Source: Paenibacillus cremeus
Lineage (GTDB): Bacteria > Bacillota > Bacilli > Paenibacillales > NBRC-103111
NCBI RefSeq assembly: GCF_007786445.1
Contig: NZ_VNJI01000013.1
Span: 94,719 to 158,718, forward strand
Length of the DNA stretch: 64,000 bases
Direction: 5' to 3'
Below the pieces are notes generated by a model. That model was not told where the DNA came from. It was given only the letters and a program-made list of their open reading frames with translations, and did no database searches. The translations under genes were made by a program, and so were the position numbers. Each line of letters begins with the position of its first letter. Positions within the stretch are counted from its first letter, which is position 1. Shown here piece after piece: positions 43,022 to 52,592 of the stretch.

Positions 43022-44869
43022 TCAGGATGATTTTAACTGCTTTTCTAGGGTTATAATCTCACTGCCTAGCTGCAGGGCCTTGGAAATATCCCCTACTCGT
43101 TCTGCTTTCTTGATTTCTTCCCGCTTACTCTCTAATATCTGCAGCAGCGGGTACTTCTTGATCTCGCGGATGTAATCGTCAATGACAGCGTCATTGATCC
43201 CATTGCGATTGTCTATTAAAGTCAGCGAGCTTGCCAAACTCTCCAACTTATCATCCTGCAGCATACCTATAAACGTGCTGGCGCTCGGCTCATGGCCTTG
43301 AGCGTAGTAAGCATACAAGTATGCGGCAAGCGCCGCATGAGCTTCCACATTGAACTGTTCACCGAGCTGCCGTTGAACATAGCCCGATACGTCCCGGTCC
43401 GACATCATAACGGAGATCAACTGCCGCTCGGCAAATTGATAAGCCGGGTAGATCGCAGGGGTCTTTTCACGGTGTTCACGGGGCTTCCCGTCATTCATAA
43501 CATTATTCCACGGTTTGTCTTTATTATCCCCAAATCTTTCGTTTTTTTCCGACTGGAGCCTGATTTCATTCAGGTTTTGCTGCAAAGCCTCGTAGGAATA
43601 ATGAAACTCGGAGGAAAGCTCTCTAACGTAATGCTCTCGTTCAATGGGCGAGGAAAGTCCTGCTAAGAGCTTCAAGGCTTGCCCAATATAGCGGAGCTTT
43701 TCTCCATCCTCCTGCAGTTTGAAGTTTTTGCGGAAATGCAAAAGCTTGTATTTGATCGATGGTACGGCGGTTCCGATGACCTCCCGTACGAATCGTTCAG
43801 AACCATATTTTGTAATATACTCATCCGGGTCATTCCCGCTTGGCAGCAGGGCAATCCGTACTTGACAGCCCGCATTCTCCAGGATGGGGATGCTCTTGTA
43901 AGCAGCCGTCTGTCCGGCATTGTCGCCGTCATACGCCACGATGACCCGCTCGGCTAAGCGCCGAATGGCTTCCGCATGCTCCTGTGTCAGAGCCGTTCCC
44001 ATGGTCGCGACGCCGTTCGTAACGCCGGCCTCCCATGATTTAATGACATCCATGTAGCCTTCGAACAGGACCAGCTCCTGTGACTTGCGAATGTGCGGTC
44101 TGGCATGATGCAGATTGTAGAGCGTCCGGCTTTTATGAAATAGCATGGACTCCGGACTGTTCAAATATTTCGGCTGGGCTTCGCCCATCGCGCGTCCGGC
44201 AAAAGCAATAATGTTGCCCTTCCAATCGGAGATCGGAAAGATGATGCGATCGCGGAACTTATCGAAATACCCAGTACCATCTTGCCTGGAGGAAATAAGC
44301 CCTCCCTGTTCCATTAAAGGTAAAGCAAACTCCCGTTTCTCCAGCAGCTTAGCCAACGTGTCCCAACCTGCAGGCGCGTACCCAATGCCATACAGTTCAA
44401 TCAGCTTGTCGGTTAGGCCGCGCGAACGCAAATATTCGAGCGCTGGCTTCCCTTCCTTTGTGCTGAGCAAAATGTATCTGTACAGCTTCCCGGCAAGCTC
44501 ATATGCCTCGATCAGCCGGTTGCGTTCCGCATGATCCTTCGTTTCAGCAGGTCCGTTCTGCGGCGATTGAAGCCCTACATCCAGGTTGGCCTCCGAAGCC
44601 AGCTTTCGAAGCGCTTGACCGAAAGACAAGCCCTCGACCTCCGAAACGAACCGGATCGCATTTCCCCCTGCTCCGCACCCGAAGCAGTGATAAATTTGTT
44701 TCTCCGGCGTCACTGTGAACGATGGTGTTTTCTCCGAATGAAACGGACAGAGGCCTTTAAGATAGTGTCCCTGCTTCGTCAAATGAACGTGTCTGCCGAC
44801 CACTTCTACAATGTCGTGAGCTTTCAGGACTGCGTCGATCACTTGTTCGGGAATGCGTCCGTTACTCAT
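43022..44869 (-). CDS. dnaG: DNA primase DnaG
   Basis: Makes RNA primers at the fork with DnaB-type helicase. I place the start at ATG 44869 ([14 protein letters not shown]) with AAGGTGG upstream; the ATG five codons earlier has none. 615 aa: zinc-binding domain with Cys41, His44, Cys62, Cys65 ([19 protein letters not shown]), the RNA polymerase core with TOPRIM ([21 protein letters not shown]), and a C-terminal helicase-interaction domain. Upstream is yqxD, as in B. subtilis. Confidence 0.96.
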   Translation of the reverse strand: MSNGRIPEQVIDAVLKAHDIVEVVGRHVHLTKQGHYLKGLCPFHSEKTPSFTVTPEKQIYHCFGCGAGGNAIRFVSEVEGLSFGQALRKLASEANLDVGLQSPQNGPAETKDHAERNRLIEAYELAGKLYRYILLSTKEGKPALEYLRSRGLTDKLIELYGIGYAPAGWDTLAKLLEKREFALPLMEQGGLISSRQDGTGYFDKFRDRIIFPISDWKGNIIAFAGRAMGEAQPKYLNSPESMLFHKSRTLYNLHHARPHIRKSQELVLFEGYMDVIKSWEAGVTNGVATMGTALTQEHAEAIRRLAERVIVAYDGDNAGQTAAYKSIPILENAGCQVRIALLPSGNDPDEYITKYGSERFVREVIGTAVPSIKYKLLHFRKNFKLQEDGEKLRYIGQALKLLAGLSSPIEREHYVRELSSEFHYSYEALQQNLNEIRLQSEKNERFGDNKDKPWNNVMNDGKPREHREKTPAIYPAYQFAERQLISVMMSDRDVSGYVQRQLGEQFNVEAHAALAAYLYAYYAQGHEPSASTFIGMLQDDKLESLASSLTLIDNRNGINDAVIDDYIREIKKYPLLQILESKREEIKKAERVGDISKALQLGSEIITLEKQLKSS

Positions 44870-44912
44870 CCTATCCACCTTCATTCAAATTAACACGTAA
44901 TAATATTCGCTA

Positions 44913-45371
44913 TTAGGTGGAATTCTCCTGCAAGCGAGTCAAAACTTTTGTCAAAGAATGTAGAAAAAACTGCCGATCCTCTTCCGTAAAAGCCCGCGGG
45001 CCCTTGGAATGCTTGCCTCCGCGCCGTTGCTTAGCCTGATCGTGCCTACGTTCGAGCAAGAAATCAATCGTTCGGTCATTGTACATTTGCCCACGATTCC
45101 CAATGGCCAGCGCCTTCTTGCCAAGAGCGAGCGCAGCCAGTCCGAAATCCTGCGTAACCAGCAAATCGCCGGCTTGAATGTGGTTCGCGATGTATAAATC
45201 AACCGACTGATCTGAACGATCCACCTGAACAATGTCCACGCCCTCTGCAGGCTGAAGCCGGTGATCATAGGAGGCGACCATGAGCACCCGAACTTTGAAG
45301 TCCGCTGCCGTTCGAATAATTTCTTGCTTCACCGGGCATGCATCGGCATCCACCACAATTTTTAGCGTCAT
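44913..45371 (-). CDS. yqxD: YaiI/YqxD family protein (DUF188)
   Basis: A 152-aa NYN/PIN-like domain protein: VVDADACPVKQEIIRTA at the start, VDLYIANHIQAGDLLVTQDFGLAALAL split between about 78-105, and the tail KGPRAFTEEDRQFF. Conserved acidic residues resemble PIN-type nucleases; activity is not established. It precedes dnaG by 43 bases. A TATAAT hexamer lies in the upstream gap (about 45448-45453) but I find no matching -35. Confidence 0.9.
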   Translation of the reverse strand: MTLKIVVDADACPVKQEIIRTAADFKVRVLMVASYDHRLQPAEGVDIVQVDRSDQSVDLYIANHIQAGDLLVTQDFGLAALALGKKALAIGNRGQMYNDRTIDFLLERRHDQAKQRRGGKHSKGPRAFTEEDRQFFLHSLTKVLTRLQENST

Positions 45372-45478
45372 GTTCTACCACCGTATCTATTGCAGCGCAT
45401 GGACTTCCGTATCCAAGTGTCTGCGCATCTAACGTGCTACCGTAATATTATATACGATGGAATTACAAAAAATCCTGC

Positions 45479-46291
45479 TTACCTCGTACGCAACATCTCG
45501 ATGATTACGCTGGCCGTTTCCTCCACTGCTTTATTCGAGACATCGATAATGTCACAGCCGATCCGCTTCATAATGGAGTCTGCATAATCGAGCTCGGTAT
45601 GAATCCGTTCAAAATTGGCATAAGCTGCATTGGAGGGAAGCCCCAGCGTTTTAAGCCGTTCAGTCCGAATCATATTCAGCTTCTCGGGATCAATGCGCAG
45701 GCCGATGACTTTATTCTTGGAAACCGTAAACAGCTGCTCCGGCGGCGCGATCTCAGGAACTAACGGGACGTTAGCGACTTTGAACTTTTTATGTGCCAGA
45801 TACATGGAAAGAGGGGTTTTGGACGTACGGGAAACGCCGACCAAGACAATGTCCGCCTGCAGAATGCCGGTAAAATCTCGGCCGTCATCATATTTCACCG
45901 CAAACTCCACGGCCTCGACCTTCTTGAAGTAGTCCTCGTCGAGCTTATGAATCATACCCGGCTGATGTCTAGCCTCTTGATGCAGCGTACGTTCAAGCGT
46001 CTCTATGATTGGGCCCAGCAAATCGATATATTTGATCCGATGCTTGCCGGCTTGCTCAATCAAATAATCACGCAGCTTCGGAATCACCAGTGTAAACAAG
46101 ATCATCCCGTTGCGATCCAGCACATTCTGAATCAAACGGTCGACGTCGGATACATCCTGTAGAAATGGAACCCGGCGGATCTCAACCTGCTGCGGATAAA
46201 ACTGTACCGCCGCCGCGCGTACCACCGCTTCCCCTGTCTCCCCTGCCGAGTCCGACGCTACGAAAATAACCGGTTTTTTCTGCTGTTCCAT
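45479..46291 (-). CDS. yqfL: Pyruvate, phosphate/water dikinase regulatory protein (YqfL)
   Basis: Bifunctional ADP-dependent kinase/Pi-dependent pyrophosphorylase that inactivates and reactivates PPDK or PEP synthase. The start at ATG 46291 (MEQQKKP) has AAGGTGGGGG upstream. 270 aa with VASDSAGETGEAVVRAA at the N-terminus and the P-loop-like GVSRTSKTPLSMYLA near 150. The C-terminal helix carries DIIDVSNKAVEETA. In B. subtilis ccpN precedes it; here a 336-base non-coding leader does. Confidence 0.9.
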   Translation of the reverse strand: MEQQKKPVIFVASDSAGETGEAVVRAAAVQFYPQQVEIRRVPFLQDVSDVDRLIQNVLDRNGMILFTLVIPKLRDYLIEQAGKHRIKYIDLLGPIIETLERTLHQEARHQPGMIHKLDEDYFKKVEAVEFAVKYDDGRDFTGILQADIVLVGVSRTSKTPLSMYLAHKKFKVANVPLVPEIAPPEQLFTVSKNKVIGLRIDPEKLNMIRTERLKTLGLPSNAAYANFERIHTELDYADSIMKRIGCDIIDVSNKAVEETASVIIEMLRTR

Positions 46292-46341
46292 GCGCCCCCA
46301 CCTTCTCAAGTTCTCGTGAACGCTCGCTATGTAATACTATG

Positions 46342-46367
46342 CTGTGACCAGCACTTAAAGGTCACAG
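46342..46367 (-). promoter_or_regulatory. Perfect 8-bp hairpin upstream of yqfL
   Basis: CTGTGACC (46342-46349) and GGTCACAG (46360-46367) with a 10-base loop, about 40 bases before the yqfL ribosome binding site. No U-run follows, so an operator or RNA structure is more likely than a terminator. Confidence 0.5.
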
Positions 46368-46400
46368 GTTTTCCACCTACCAAATCTACGAAAAGATGAC

Positions 46401-46498
46401 GGAAAAGGTTTCAGTAAGTAGAACACGATTTAAAACAGCGCCGCAGGCAGTTGGCTCTGAGCGACCACGCTATTTCGCACGTTCTAAAAACCTTCCGC
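46401..46498 (-). ncRNA. Candidate structured RNA: long imperfect hairpin in the recO-yqfL gap
   Basis: The 46401-46440 and 46469-46498 arms pair over about 26 positions with bulges (blocks GGAA, AGGTTT, TAGAAC, AAA, AGCG and their complements), giving a rod about 98 bases long with a 28-base end loop. It lies inside the leader from the promoter at 46588-46616 to yqfL. I see no T-box sequence. It could be a leader element, a small RNA, or a small mobile inverted repeat. Confidence 0.5.
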
Positions 46499-46587
46499 TC
46501 ATCTCTCCCTACACAAACAAAAAATCCCGCCGCTATAGCCTGATCCAGACCTAGTAACGAGAAGTATCCTCAGGGATGTATCATATT

Positions 46588-46616
46588 ATAATATCATTAA
46601 GCCCAAAACATGTCAA
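46588..46616 (-). promoter_or_regulatory. Sigma-A promoter of the yqfL transcript
   Basis: Perfect TTGACA (46611-46616), 17-base spacer, TATTAT (46588-46593), placed only 12 bases after the recO stop. It gives an unusually long leader of about 290 bases before yqfL. Confidence 0.7.
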
Positions 46617-46627
46617 TTTTCTATCCA

Positions 46628-47374
46628 TTAAACACCATATTTATCCATTTGATCTAAAAAGTCACGCGATTTCAGCCGCAGCCCTACATGCGTATCGAAA
46701 TAGGACCTCATAATGTGCTTCAGCAGCGCCTTCGTCTGTGGTTTAACATCAATCTGGCCGAGCCGCCTAACATCCGTTTGTACAAACACCCTTAGCAGCT
46801 TAAACACGCCGGAAGAGATCCGAATCGCCTGCGGATCGCGCAAAATGCATTTTTCACACAGGATGCCGCCCAGTCCGATACTCAAGGCAACCGCTTCTGA
46901 GCTTTCCCGGCACACCATACATTGATCCAGCTCCGGTGTATACCCAGCGTACGTGAGCATTTTCATTTCATAGAAATGATCAATAATCTCGTAATCCTTA
47001 TCCTCTTGAATGGCCGTCATGCTAGCTTTCAGCTGATCAAACAAAAAAGGCTGCCCCTCTTGGTCCCCCATCATTCGTTCTGTCATTTCGGCCAAATAGG
47101 AGGCGTGGGCGGCCCGATGCAGATCCTCTCTGATTTTATGATAAGGCTCAATGATTTCCGCATGATTCAGCGTTCCGAGCTGCCCGTTTTTATAAAATAA
47201 ATAGTCGCCGAAAGTAAATAGCTGCGCAGAGGACCCGTACCGGCTTTTCACTTTTTTGGCGCCGCGGGCGACGACGCTCATTTTTCCATATTCCCGCGTG
47301 AAAAGGCTAATAATTTTGTTGCCTTCCCCATAATCCATGCTCCGAATAACGATCCCCTGCACTCTGTACTGCAC
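46628..47374 (-). CDS. recO: DNA repair protein RecO
   Basis: Recombination mediator that helps RecA load with RecR. 248 aa: N-terminal OB fold (VQGIVIRSMDYGEGNKIISLFT, split by strands; VVARGAKKVKSRYGSSAQLF), a helical domain, and a zinc motif with CMVC near 158 and CEKC near 178. Order era-yqzL-recO is conserved with B. subtilis. Confidence 0.94.
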   Translation of the reverse strand: MQYRVQGIVIRSMDYGEGNKIISLFTREYGKMSVVARGAKKVKSRYGSSAQLFTFGDYLFYKNGQLGTLNHAEIIEPYHKIREDLHRAAHASYLAEMTERMMGDQEGQPFLFDQLKASMTAIQEDKDYEIIDHFYEMKMLTYAGYTPELDQCMVCRESSEAVALSIGLGGILCEKCILRDPQAIRISSGVFKLLRVFVQTDVRRLGQIDVKPQTKALLKHIMRSYFDTHVGLRLKSRDFLDQMDKYGV

Positions 47375-47414
47375 ACTCAGCTCTCCCTAATTCGAGGCCA
47401 TGGGGCATAAAGCG

Positions 47415-47555
47415 TTACTCCGCCGATTCCGCCGCCCCCGGCTCTTCTTCCTCGTCCGATTCATCGCTACGATCCCGGTTCACAACTTCTTTATAAAGCA
47501 GGTAAGCATCCACATCTCCAGTCATCGAAAAATACTTCCACGAAAAATCTCTCAT
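47415..47555 (-). CDS. yqzL: YqzL family small protein
   Basis: A 46-aa protein with GGAGG upstream of the ATG. It begins MRDFSWKYFSMTGDVDAYLLY, split as the family's start block (MRDFSWKYFSMTGD then VDAYLLYKE), and ends in a Glu/Asp/Ala-rich tail. YqzL lies between era and recO in Bacillus, as here. It is too short for most gene callers. Function unknown. Confidence 0.85.
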   Translation of the reverse strand: MRDFSWKYFSMTGDVDAYLLYKEVVNRDRSDESDEEEEPGAAESAE

Positions 47556-47693
47556 GGTACATCCTCCCTATTGCTGCATCTATCCGCGACATTATCGTGA
47601 AGAAGCGCAGCGTTGGTGACATGACTATTACCTGTTTCTAGGATTAGGATGGTACGATTCGATCAGAAGTATGCTTCACAAATACTGGCATTG

Positions 47694-48617
47694 TTACTCG
47701 TGGCGGAAACCGAGATCCTTGAGCACGCGCTCTTGGTTGCGCCAGTCCTTCTTTACCTTGACCCACAGCTCCAGGAACGTTTTGGAGCCTAGCAGCGCTT
47801 CGATATCTTTGCGGGCCAAGCGTCCGACCTCTTTCAGCAGCGCGCCCTTTTTCCCGATGATGATGCCTTTCTGGGAATCCCGCTCCACATAGATCACCGC
47901 AGAAATATGTACTACACCGTTTTCCTGCACCTTCATATCCTCGATGGCTACCGCGATGGAATGAGGAATTTCTTCGCGCGTCTGGTGCAAAATTTTCTCC
48001 CGGATCATTTCGGCGCAAACAAACTGCTCCGGATGGTCAGTCACCTGGTCAGCCGGGTAATATTGCGGCCCCTCCGGCAAGTACTTGGCGATCTGCTCGA
48101 GCAGCGTATTCACGTTATTGCCGTGCATGGCGGAAATTGGAACGATCTCAGCGAACGGATACAAATCTTTGTACGCCACAATGACGGGCAAAAGCGCCTC
48201 CGGATGCACTTGGTCGATTTTGTTCATGACGAGAATGACCGGTGTGTTTACCTTCTTGAGGTTCTCAATGATATAGCGGTCACCGCCGCCGATGCCCTCA
48301 ACCACGTCGACCAGAAAAAGAATCGCATCGACTTCCGAGAGCGCTCCCTCCGCGGCTTTCATCATATAATCACCCAGCTTGGACTGTGGCTTATGGATAC
48401 CCGGGGTATCAAGGAACACAATTTGAGAATCAGCGGTTGTATACACACCATGGATTTTATTCCGAGTGGTTTGCGGCTTATCGGACATGATCGCGATCTT
48501 TTGCCCGATGACTTGATTCATCAGCGTGGATTTACCTACGTTCGGACGGCCGATGATGGCCACAAATCCGGATTTAAAGGCTTTCTTTCCGCCGCTGGCT
48601 TGTTGTTTTGAAGACAT
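47694..48617 (-). CDS. era: GTPase Era
   Basis: Essential GTPase that binds 16S rRNA near its 3' end in 30S assembly. 307 aa: G1 [13 protein letters not shown]2-G3 with [14 protein letters not shown]4 NKIDQV, and a C-terminal KH domain ([20 protein letters not shown] in two parts, [17 protein letters not shown]). Its ATG overlaps the cdd stop by one base (TAATG). Confidence 0.97.
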   Translation of the reverse strand: MSSKQQASGGKKAFKSGFVAIIGRPNVGKSTLMNQVIGQKIAIMSDKPQTTRNKIHGVYTTADSQIVFLDTPGIHKPQSKLGDYMMKAAEGALSEVDAILFLVDVVEGIGGGDRYIIENLKKVNTPVILVMNKIDQVHPEALLPVIVAYKDLYPFAEIVPISAMHGNNVNTLLEQIAKYLPEGPQYYPADQVTDHPEQFVCAEMIREKILHQTREEIPHSIAVAIEDMKVQENGVVHISAVIYVERDSQKGIIIGKKGALLKEVGRLARKDIEALLGSKTFLELWVKVKKDWRNQERVLKDLGFRHE

Positions 48618-49033
48618 TAATTTGCCTGCCCTTCTTCCAAATCATTCGATGTAAATGCGCCTGGGAGTAAAGCCGAAACGGTTGTCTCGCTCACCTCTCC
48701 GCGCATATTGGCTAAATATACCGGCATATCCGGAGTGCACAGCTCCACCAGCACTTGGCGGCAAACGCCGCAAGGACTGACCGGCTGCGCCGTATCCGCG
48801 ATGACCGCGAGCGCTTGAAACGAACGGGCCGCCTCGCCGTCGGCAATCGCCCGGAATAACGCCGTCCGCTCCGCACAGTTGGTTGGACTGTAAGCCGCAT
48901 TCTCCACGTTGCAGCCCAGGTGGACGTTGCCTTTGGAATCCAGCAGCGCGCAGCCTACTTTGAACTTGGAATACGGCGTGTAAGCACGTTCTCGCGCTTC
49001 CCGCGCTTTGGCGACCAGTTCATCTTTGTTCAA
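48617..49033 (-). CDS. cdd: Cytidine deaminase
   Basis: Zinc enzyme converting cytidine/deoxycytidine to uridine/deoxyuridine. The frame is open far upstream, but the family start fits a TTG at 49033 ([14 protein letters not shown]) with AAAGGGG 8 bases upstream, giving 138 aa. The catalytic CxE and PCxxC are NCAERTALF and [12 protein letters not shown]. Order dgkA-cdd-era is the B. subtilis order. Confidence 0.94.
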   Translation of the reverse strand: MNKDELVAKAREARERAYTPYSKFKVGCALLDSKGNVHLGCNVENAAYSPTNCAERTALFRAIADGEAARSFQALAVIADTAQPVSPCGVCRQVLVELCTPDMPVYLANMRGEVSETTVSALLPGAFTSNDLEEGQAN

Positions 49034-49059
49034 CCGAGGCACCCCTTTCAAGGGTAAAG

Positions 49060-49767
49060 TTAGATGTACGTGTGATATAAATAGTATGCCAAAATCGTAA
49101 TAAAGCTTCCCAGCAGCGCCCCGAGCCACAAGGAGCCGAAGCCCCGGGTCCGTTTGTCGTACAGGACGAGCATTAGCAGCCCTGCCAGGAAAAACCCCAG
49201 CAATGCTGGAAGTGTTTCTTTCACCGTGCACGTGATCAGCGTTGCAACGGCGAACGCTACGGCGGTGAGCAAGCTTGGCTTCACCCATCGGCCCTTGGCC
49301 GAAAAGCGGGTCTCCACGACAATGACGGATAACGCGACTAGAGAGAGCAGTACCCACACGGCGCCGGCCGTAAACGAATGGCCCTGAGCGGTTCGTGCGG
49401 ACTCAAACAGCCGGTCGATCGGATCGTAGAACACGATCATCCCCGTAACAGCGGCAAAAGCTGCAGACACCAACACGGAGGCTGCAGCTACATCTTTGGC
49501 AATTTTGGCGAGCGGATGAATATCCGGCATCGCTAGATCCACCGCTTTTTCCACTGCGGTGTTAATTAGCTCCGTCACAATCATTAAAGTCACGGAGAGC
49601 AGGATGAACAACAGGTCCACCTTCGTTAAGCCAAGGAACAAGGCGAGCAGCAGCACGATGAGCGCTGCGAAAAAATGAAATTTCATATTCCGCTGCGTCG
49701 CCAGTGCGTACTTGACTCCCTCATAGGCATACCGGAAGCTGCGCTGCCATTTCACCGGCTGTTTCAA
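49060..49767 (-). CDS. dgkA: Undecaprenol/diacylglycerol kinase fused to a PAP2-like membrane domain lacking catalytic residues
   Basis: 235 aa, nearly twice the usual length (about 120-130). Residues 1-115 are the DgkA-type three-helix kinase with RNMKFHFFAAL and the active-site ELINTAVEKAVDLAM; in Gram-positives the substrate is undecaprenol. Residues about 130-235 add four more helices. Parts of these align by eye with a PAP2 phosphatase (AVAFAVATLIT, LGALLGSFITILAYYL), but where PAP2 has PSGH this protein has PSLL, and the late SR...H motif is absent. TTG start; overlaps ybeY by 4 bases (TTGA). The kinase call is firm; the degenerate PAP2 call is inference. Confidence 0.85.
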   Translation of the reverse strand: MKQPVKWQRSFRYAYEGVKYALATQRNMKFHFFAALIVLLLALFLGLTKVDLLFILLSVTLMIVTELINTAVEKAVDLAMPDIHPLAKIAKDVAAASVLVSAAFAAVTGMIVFYDPIDRLFESARTAQGHSFTAGAVWVLLSLVALSVIVVETRFSAKGRWVKPSLLTAVAFAVATLITCTVKETLPALLGFFLAGLLMLVLYDKRTRGFGSLWLGALLGSFITILAYYLYHTYI

Positions 49768-50321
49768 CGAACAAGACCCGCCTTTTGCAAAATGAGTTCT
49801 TGCTTGCCGAACATTTCTTTTTCTTCTTCCTCGTCTTGATGATCATAGCCGATCAAATGCAGGAAGCCATGGACGAATAAAAAACCCAGCTCCCGCTCCA
49901 CCGAGTGGCCGTAATCTTCAGCTTGGGCGATCGCCCTTGGCACCGAGATCACGATATCGCCAAGCGGCTCCTCGAAGGTGTCTTCCTCTTCGCCGTCCGA
50001 CGCTTCCGGATCGTCCAGACGCTCGCCGTCCCGCAAATCGTCTTCGTCCGCGAAATCGTCCTCATCATAGATGATTTCCAGCTCTTCGTCGCCCATTTCC
50101 TGCATCGCAAACGACAGCACATCCGTCGGCTTATCCAAGCCGCGGTACTGCTTATTGAGCTCCTGAATCGCCGCATCGTCCACAAAGGTCAGCGCGACCT
50201 CTCCGTCCGTCACGGTTTCATGCTCGCCGGCCAGCTTCAGCAGCTCCCTTAATTTTTCAATCAAAGCCGGAGAAATATCAAATTGGTCTTGTTCGTTGTT
50301 CCATGACAGCTGTAAGCTCAT
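49764..50321 (-). CDS. ybeY: Endoribonuclease YbeY with acidic insertion
   Basis: Metal-dependent RNase for 16S rRNA 3' maturation and ribosome quality control. 185 aa, longer than the usual 155-165. The zinc motif HGFLHLIGYDH (His151, His155, His161) is intact. PTDVLSFAM and GDIVISVPRA are conserved, but between them residues about 77-117 are an insertion of mostly Asp/Glu. Overlaps pgpH and dgkA by 4 bases each. Confidence 0.94.
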   Translation of the reverse strand: MSLQLSWNNEQDQFDISPALIEKLRELLKLAGEHETVTDGEVALTFVDDAAIQELNKQYRGLDKPTDVLSFAMQEMGDEELEIIYDEDDFADEDDLRDGERLDDPEASDGEEEDTFEEPLGDIVISVPRAIAQAEDYGHSVERELGFLFVHGFLHLIGYDHQDEEEEKEMFGKQELILQKAGLVR

Positions 50322-52573
50322 GGCTTCACCTCTTTCGTAGAATCCGCCGCAGGCGGCTCGGCCTTCTGTCCAGGCAGCTCCGTCGGGTACTCAATTCTCG
50401 AGTGGAATATACCTAACAGCGTTTCGTTCAGCGTCTTGGCGATTTGGTCCAGCTCCTTGATCGTTAAGTCGCAATCGTTGAACTGGCCGTCATCCAGCCG
50501 GCTTTTAATGATCTTGCGGACCATGGAGTCAATCTGCTCCACGGTCGGATTGCGCAGCGAGCGAACCGCCGCCTCGACACAATCGGCAATCCCAACGATC
50601 GCCGCTTCCTTTGTTTGGGCATTCGGGCCCGGGTACCGGTATTCGATCTCCTCCGGTAGCTTCTCACCCTTCTCTTCCGCCTGCTTCTTCGCTTTGTGGA
50701 AGAAAAACTGCAGCAGCGTCGTCCCGTGATGCTGCTCCGCAATATCGCGGATCGGCTTCGGAATGTTGAACTCCTTGAGCATCTCCACCCCATCGCGCGC
50801 ATGCGCAACGATAATTGACTTGCTTAGGGCCGGATCGATCCGGTCGTGGGGATTTTCAATATTCGTCTGGTTCTCGATAAAGTAGCTCGGCCGCTTCGTC
50901 TTCCCGATATCATGGTAATAGGCCCCCACACGGCAGAGCAAGCCGTCCGCGCCAATAGCTTCCGCCGCTGCCTCAGACAAATTGCCGACCATCACACTGT
51001 GGTGATACGTCCCAGGCGTCTCCGTGAGCAGCTTGCGCAGCAGCGGGTGGTTCGGGTTCGACAGCTCCACCAGCTTCAGCGGAGATAAGATCCCAAAGGC
51101 GACCTCCAGAAACGGCAGCACACCAATAACGAAGATCGCCGTCAGCAAGCCACTCCCAAGCGCAAAGCAGGCAGCGAACAACGCATCCCGCTTTGACTCG
51201 TGATCACCCAGCAAGATGAAGGCAGCGGAAAGCATGACTGCGAAGAGCGATGCCATCATGCCAGCTTTCAGGATGGAGGAGCGCTGGCTGGCGCGTTGAA
51301 TCGAAAAAGTTGCCGCAAACGAGCTCGTTAGTGTCAGCAAGCCGTAATTGAAATCAAACAGCTGCAAATGATCAGAGTTGAACACTACGCTTGCAATGAT
51401 GCTGAATACGACGGCCGCAACGAACGCCAGCTGGGCATCCAGCAGAATTGTAAGCAGCATCGCCCCCAAGGCTGTCGGCGCCAAAAAGGCAATGTAAGGG
51501 TAATCAAGATTTTGCATCATCGAGAACACCTTCATTCCGACGATGGTCATGAGAAGAATCAGCACCAGCATGATCAGCTGAACGTTGTTATGATTGATCG
51601 GATGCGGGCTCTGCCTGACGAACATATAGAGCACTAAACTAAGAAGAGTAACGAATAGGATGAGTCCAAGATGAGGCCAATAGCTGGTATTGTCTTTGAG
51701 CAAGTCCAAGCTGCCCAGCCGCTGATACACATCGTCTGTAATCCGCTCGCCCTTGGCGATTAAGACGTCGTTCTTGTTGATCATAACCTGCTTAACGTTA
51801 TCCCTTGCATGGCCTTTCGCTTCGTCCGTGCCCTTCTGATCGTAAAACTTGTTCGGCGTCAGTGCCGCGCGTACCAGCTCCTGGACAATCTCGCGGGCGT
51901 TGCTCTTGGTCAGCGTAGACGCATTGACTAATTCCGGCACCTTCACCCTGGCCGTCTGCGCATCCAAAATCTGATCATTCATCAGCTTGGAGACGATTTC
52001 TTTAGCCACCGGCACCATAGCGGTTAAATCTTCCTTGGTTAAGCGCGGAATTTTATAATACGTCTCCTCCGGCACCCTGTATTGCTGATCGCGAAAGTTC
52101 TTGCGCATCTCCAGAAGAAGATTGTCACTGTACTGCGCGCTGTCTGTGAAGGTTTTCAATTGGCGTTCCAAATGATCTTGAATGAGCGTAGGAATGACGG
52201 TTTTGTATATGTTTACTTTATCGGTTGCGGTAACTTCCGGATCGCTGTTGATCGCCAGAAGCTTCTCCAGCACTTCTTCAATGGCCATTTCGTTCTTGAG
52301 CGATACGATCTTATACACGGGTCCAACGCGCTGTGCAGCCTCTTCCTTGGCCTTCTCCGTCGCCACCTCATTGGGTATGGCTCGCGGGGCCAATATATCC
52401 TTCTCGGCAATGGCTCCGACCTGGATATCGTAGGTTTGCGGTACGATCCGATGGAATAGCGCGAAGTAAAATATGAGCGCCACGACCAAAAACAGAAGAA
52501 AACGCACGATGGCGCTGTATCTCCAGCCGGTAAGCCGGTAATGAAATTTGCCTTGAATGGAAACGCGGTTCAT
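50318..52573 (-). CDS. pgpH: c-di-AMP phosphodiesterase PgpH (7TMR-HDED/HD family, YqfF)
   Basis: Membrane protein that hydrolyses c-di-AMP by family knowledge. The frame is open to 52639; I take ATG 52573 (MNRVSIQGKFHYRL). About 751 aa: one N-terminal helix, a long extracytoplasmic 7TMR-HDED domain (to about 260), seven helices (about 290-480), then a cytoplasmic HD domain with VGAYYHDIGKTKRP, AHARDGVEML and EQHHGTTLLQFF. The Lys/Pro/Ala-rich tail is disordered. The position between phoH and ybeY matches B. subtilis yqfF. Confidence 0.93.
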   Translation of the reverse strand: MNRVSIQGKFHYRLTGWRYSAIVRFLLFLVVALIFYFALFHRIVPQTYDIQVGAIAEKDILAPRAIPNEVATEKAKEEAAQRVGPVYKIVSLKNEMAIEEVLEKLLAINSDPEVTATDKVNIYKTVIPTLIQDHLERQLKTFTDSAQYSDNLLLEMRKNFRDQQYRVPEETYYKIPRLTKEDLTAMVPVAKEIVSKLMNDQILDAQTARVKVPELVNASTLTKSNAREIVQELVRAALTPNKFYDQKGTDEAKGHARDNVKQVMINKNDVLIAKGERITDDVYQRLGSLDLLKDNTSYWPHLGLILFVTLLSLVLYMFVRQSPHPINHNNVQLIMLVLILLMTIVGMKVFSMMQNLDYPYIAFLAPTALGAMLLTILLDAQLAFVAAVVFSIIASVVFNSDHLQLFDFNYGLLTLTSSFAATFSIQRASQRSSILKAGMMASLFAVMLSAAFILLGDHESKRDALFAACFALGSGLLTAIFVIGVLPFLEVAFGILSPLKLVELSNPNHPLLRKLLTETPGTYHHSVMVGNLSEAAAEAIGADGLLCRVGAYYHDIGKTKRPSYFIENQTNIENPHDRIDPALSKSIIVAHARDGVEMLKEFNIPKPIRDIAEQHHGTTLLQFFFHKAKKQAEEKGEKLPEEIEYRYPGPNAQTKEAAIVGIADCVEAAVRSLRNPTVEQIDSMVRKIIKSRLDDGQFNDCDLTIKELDQIAKTLNETLLGIFHSRIEYPTELPGQKAEPPAADSTKEVKP

Positions 52574-52592
52574 TCGAAAGGTCAACCCTTCC

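Noticed and set aside
46310..46627. T-box or other known riboswitch upstream of yqfL
   Set aside because: No AGGGTGGNACCGCG-like T-box sequence and no tRNA-synthetase gene follows; I could not match another known class.
49034..49357. A 246-residue cytidine deaminase with an N-terminal extension
   Set aside because: The upstream frame overlaps the end of dgkA and has no homology; the TTG at 49033 with AAAGGGG gives the normal enzyme.
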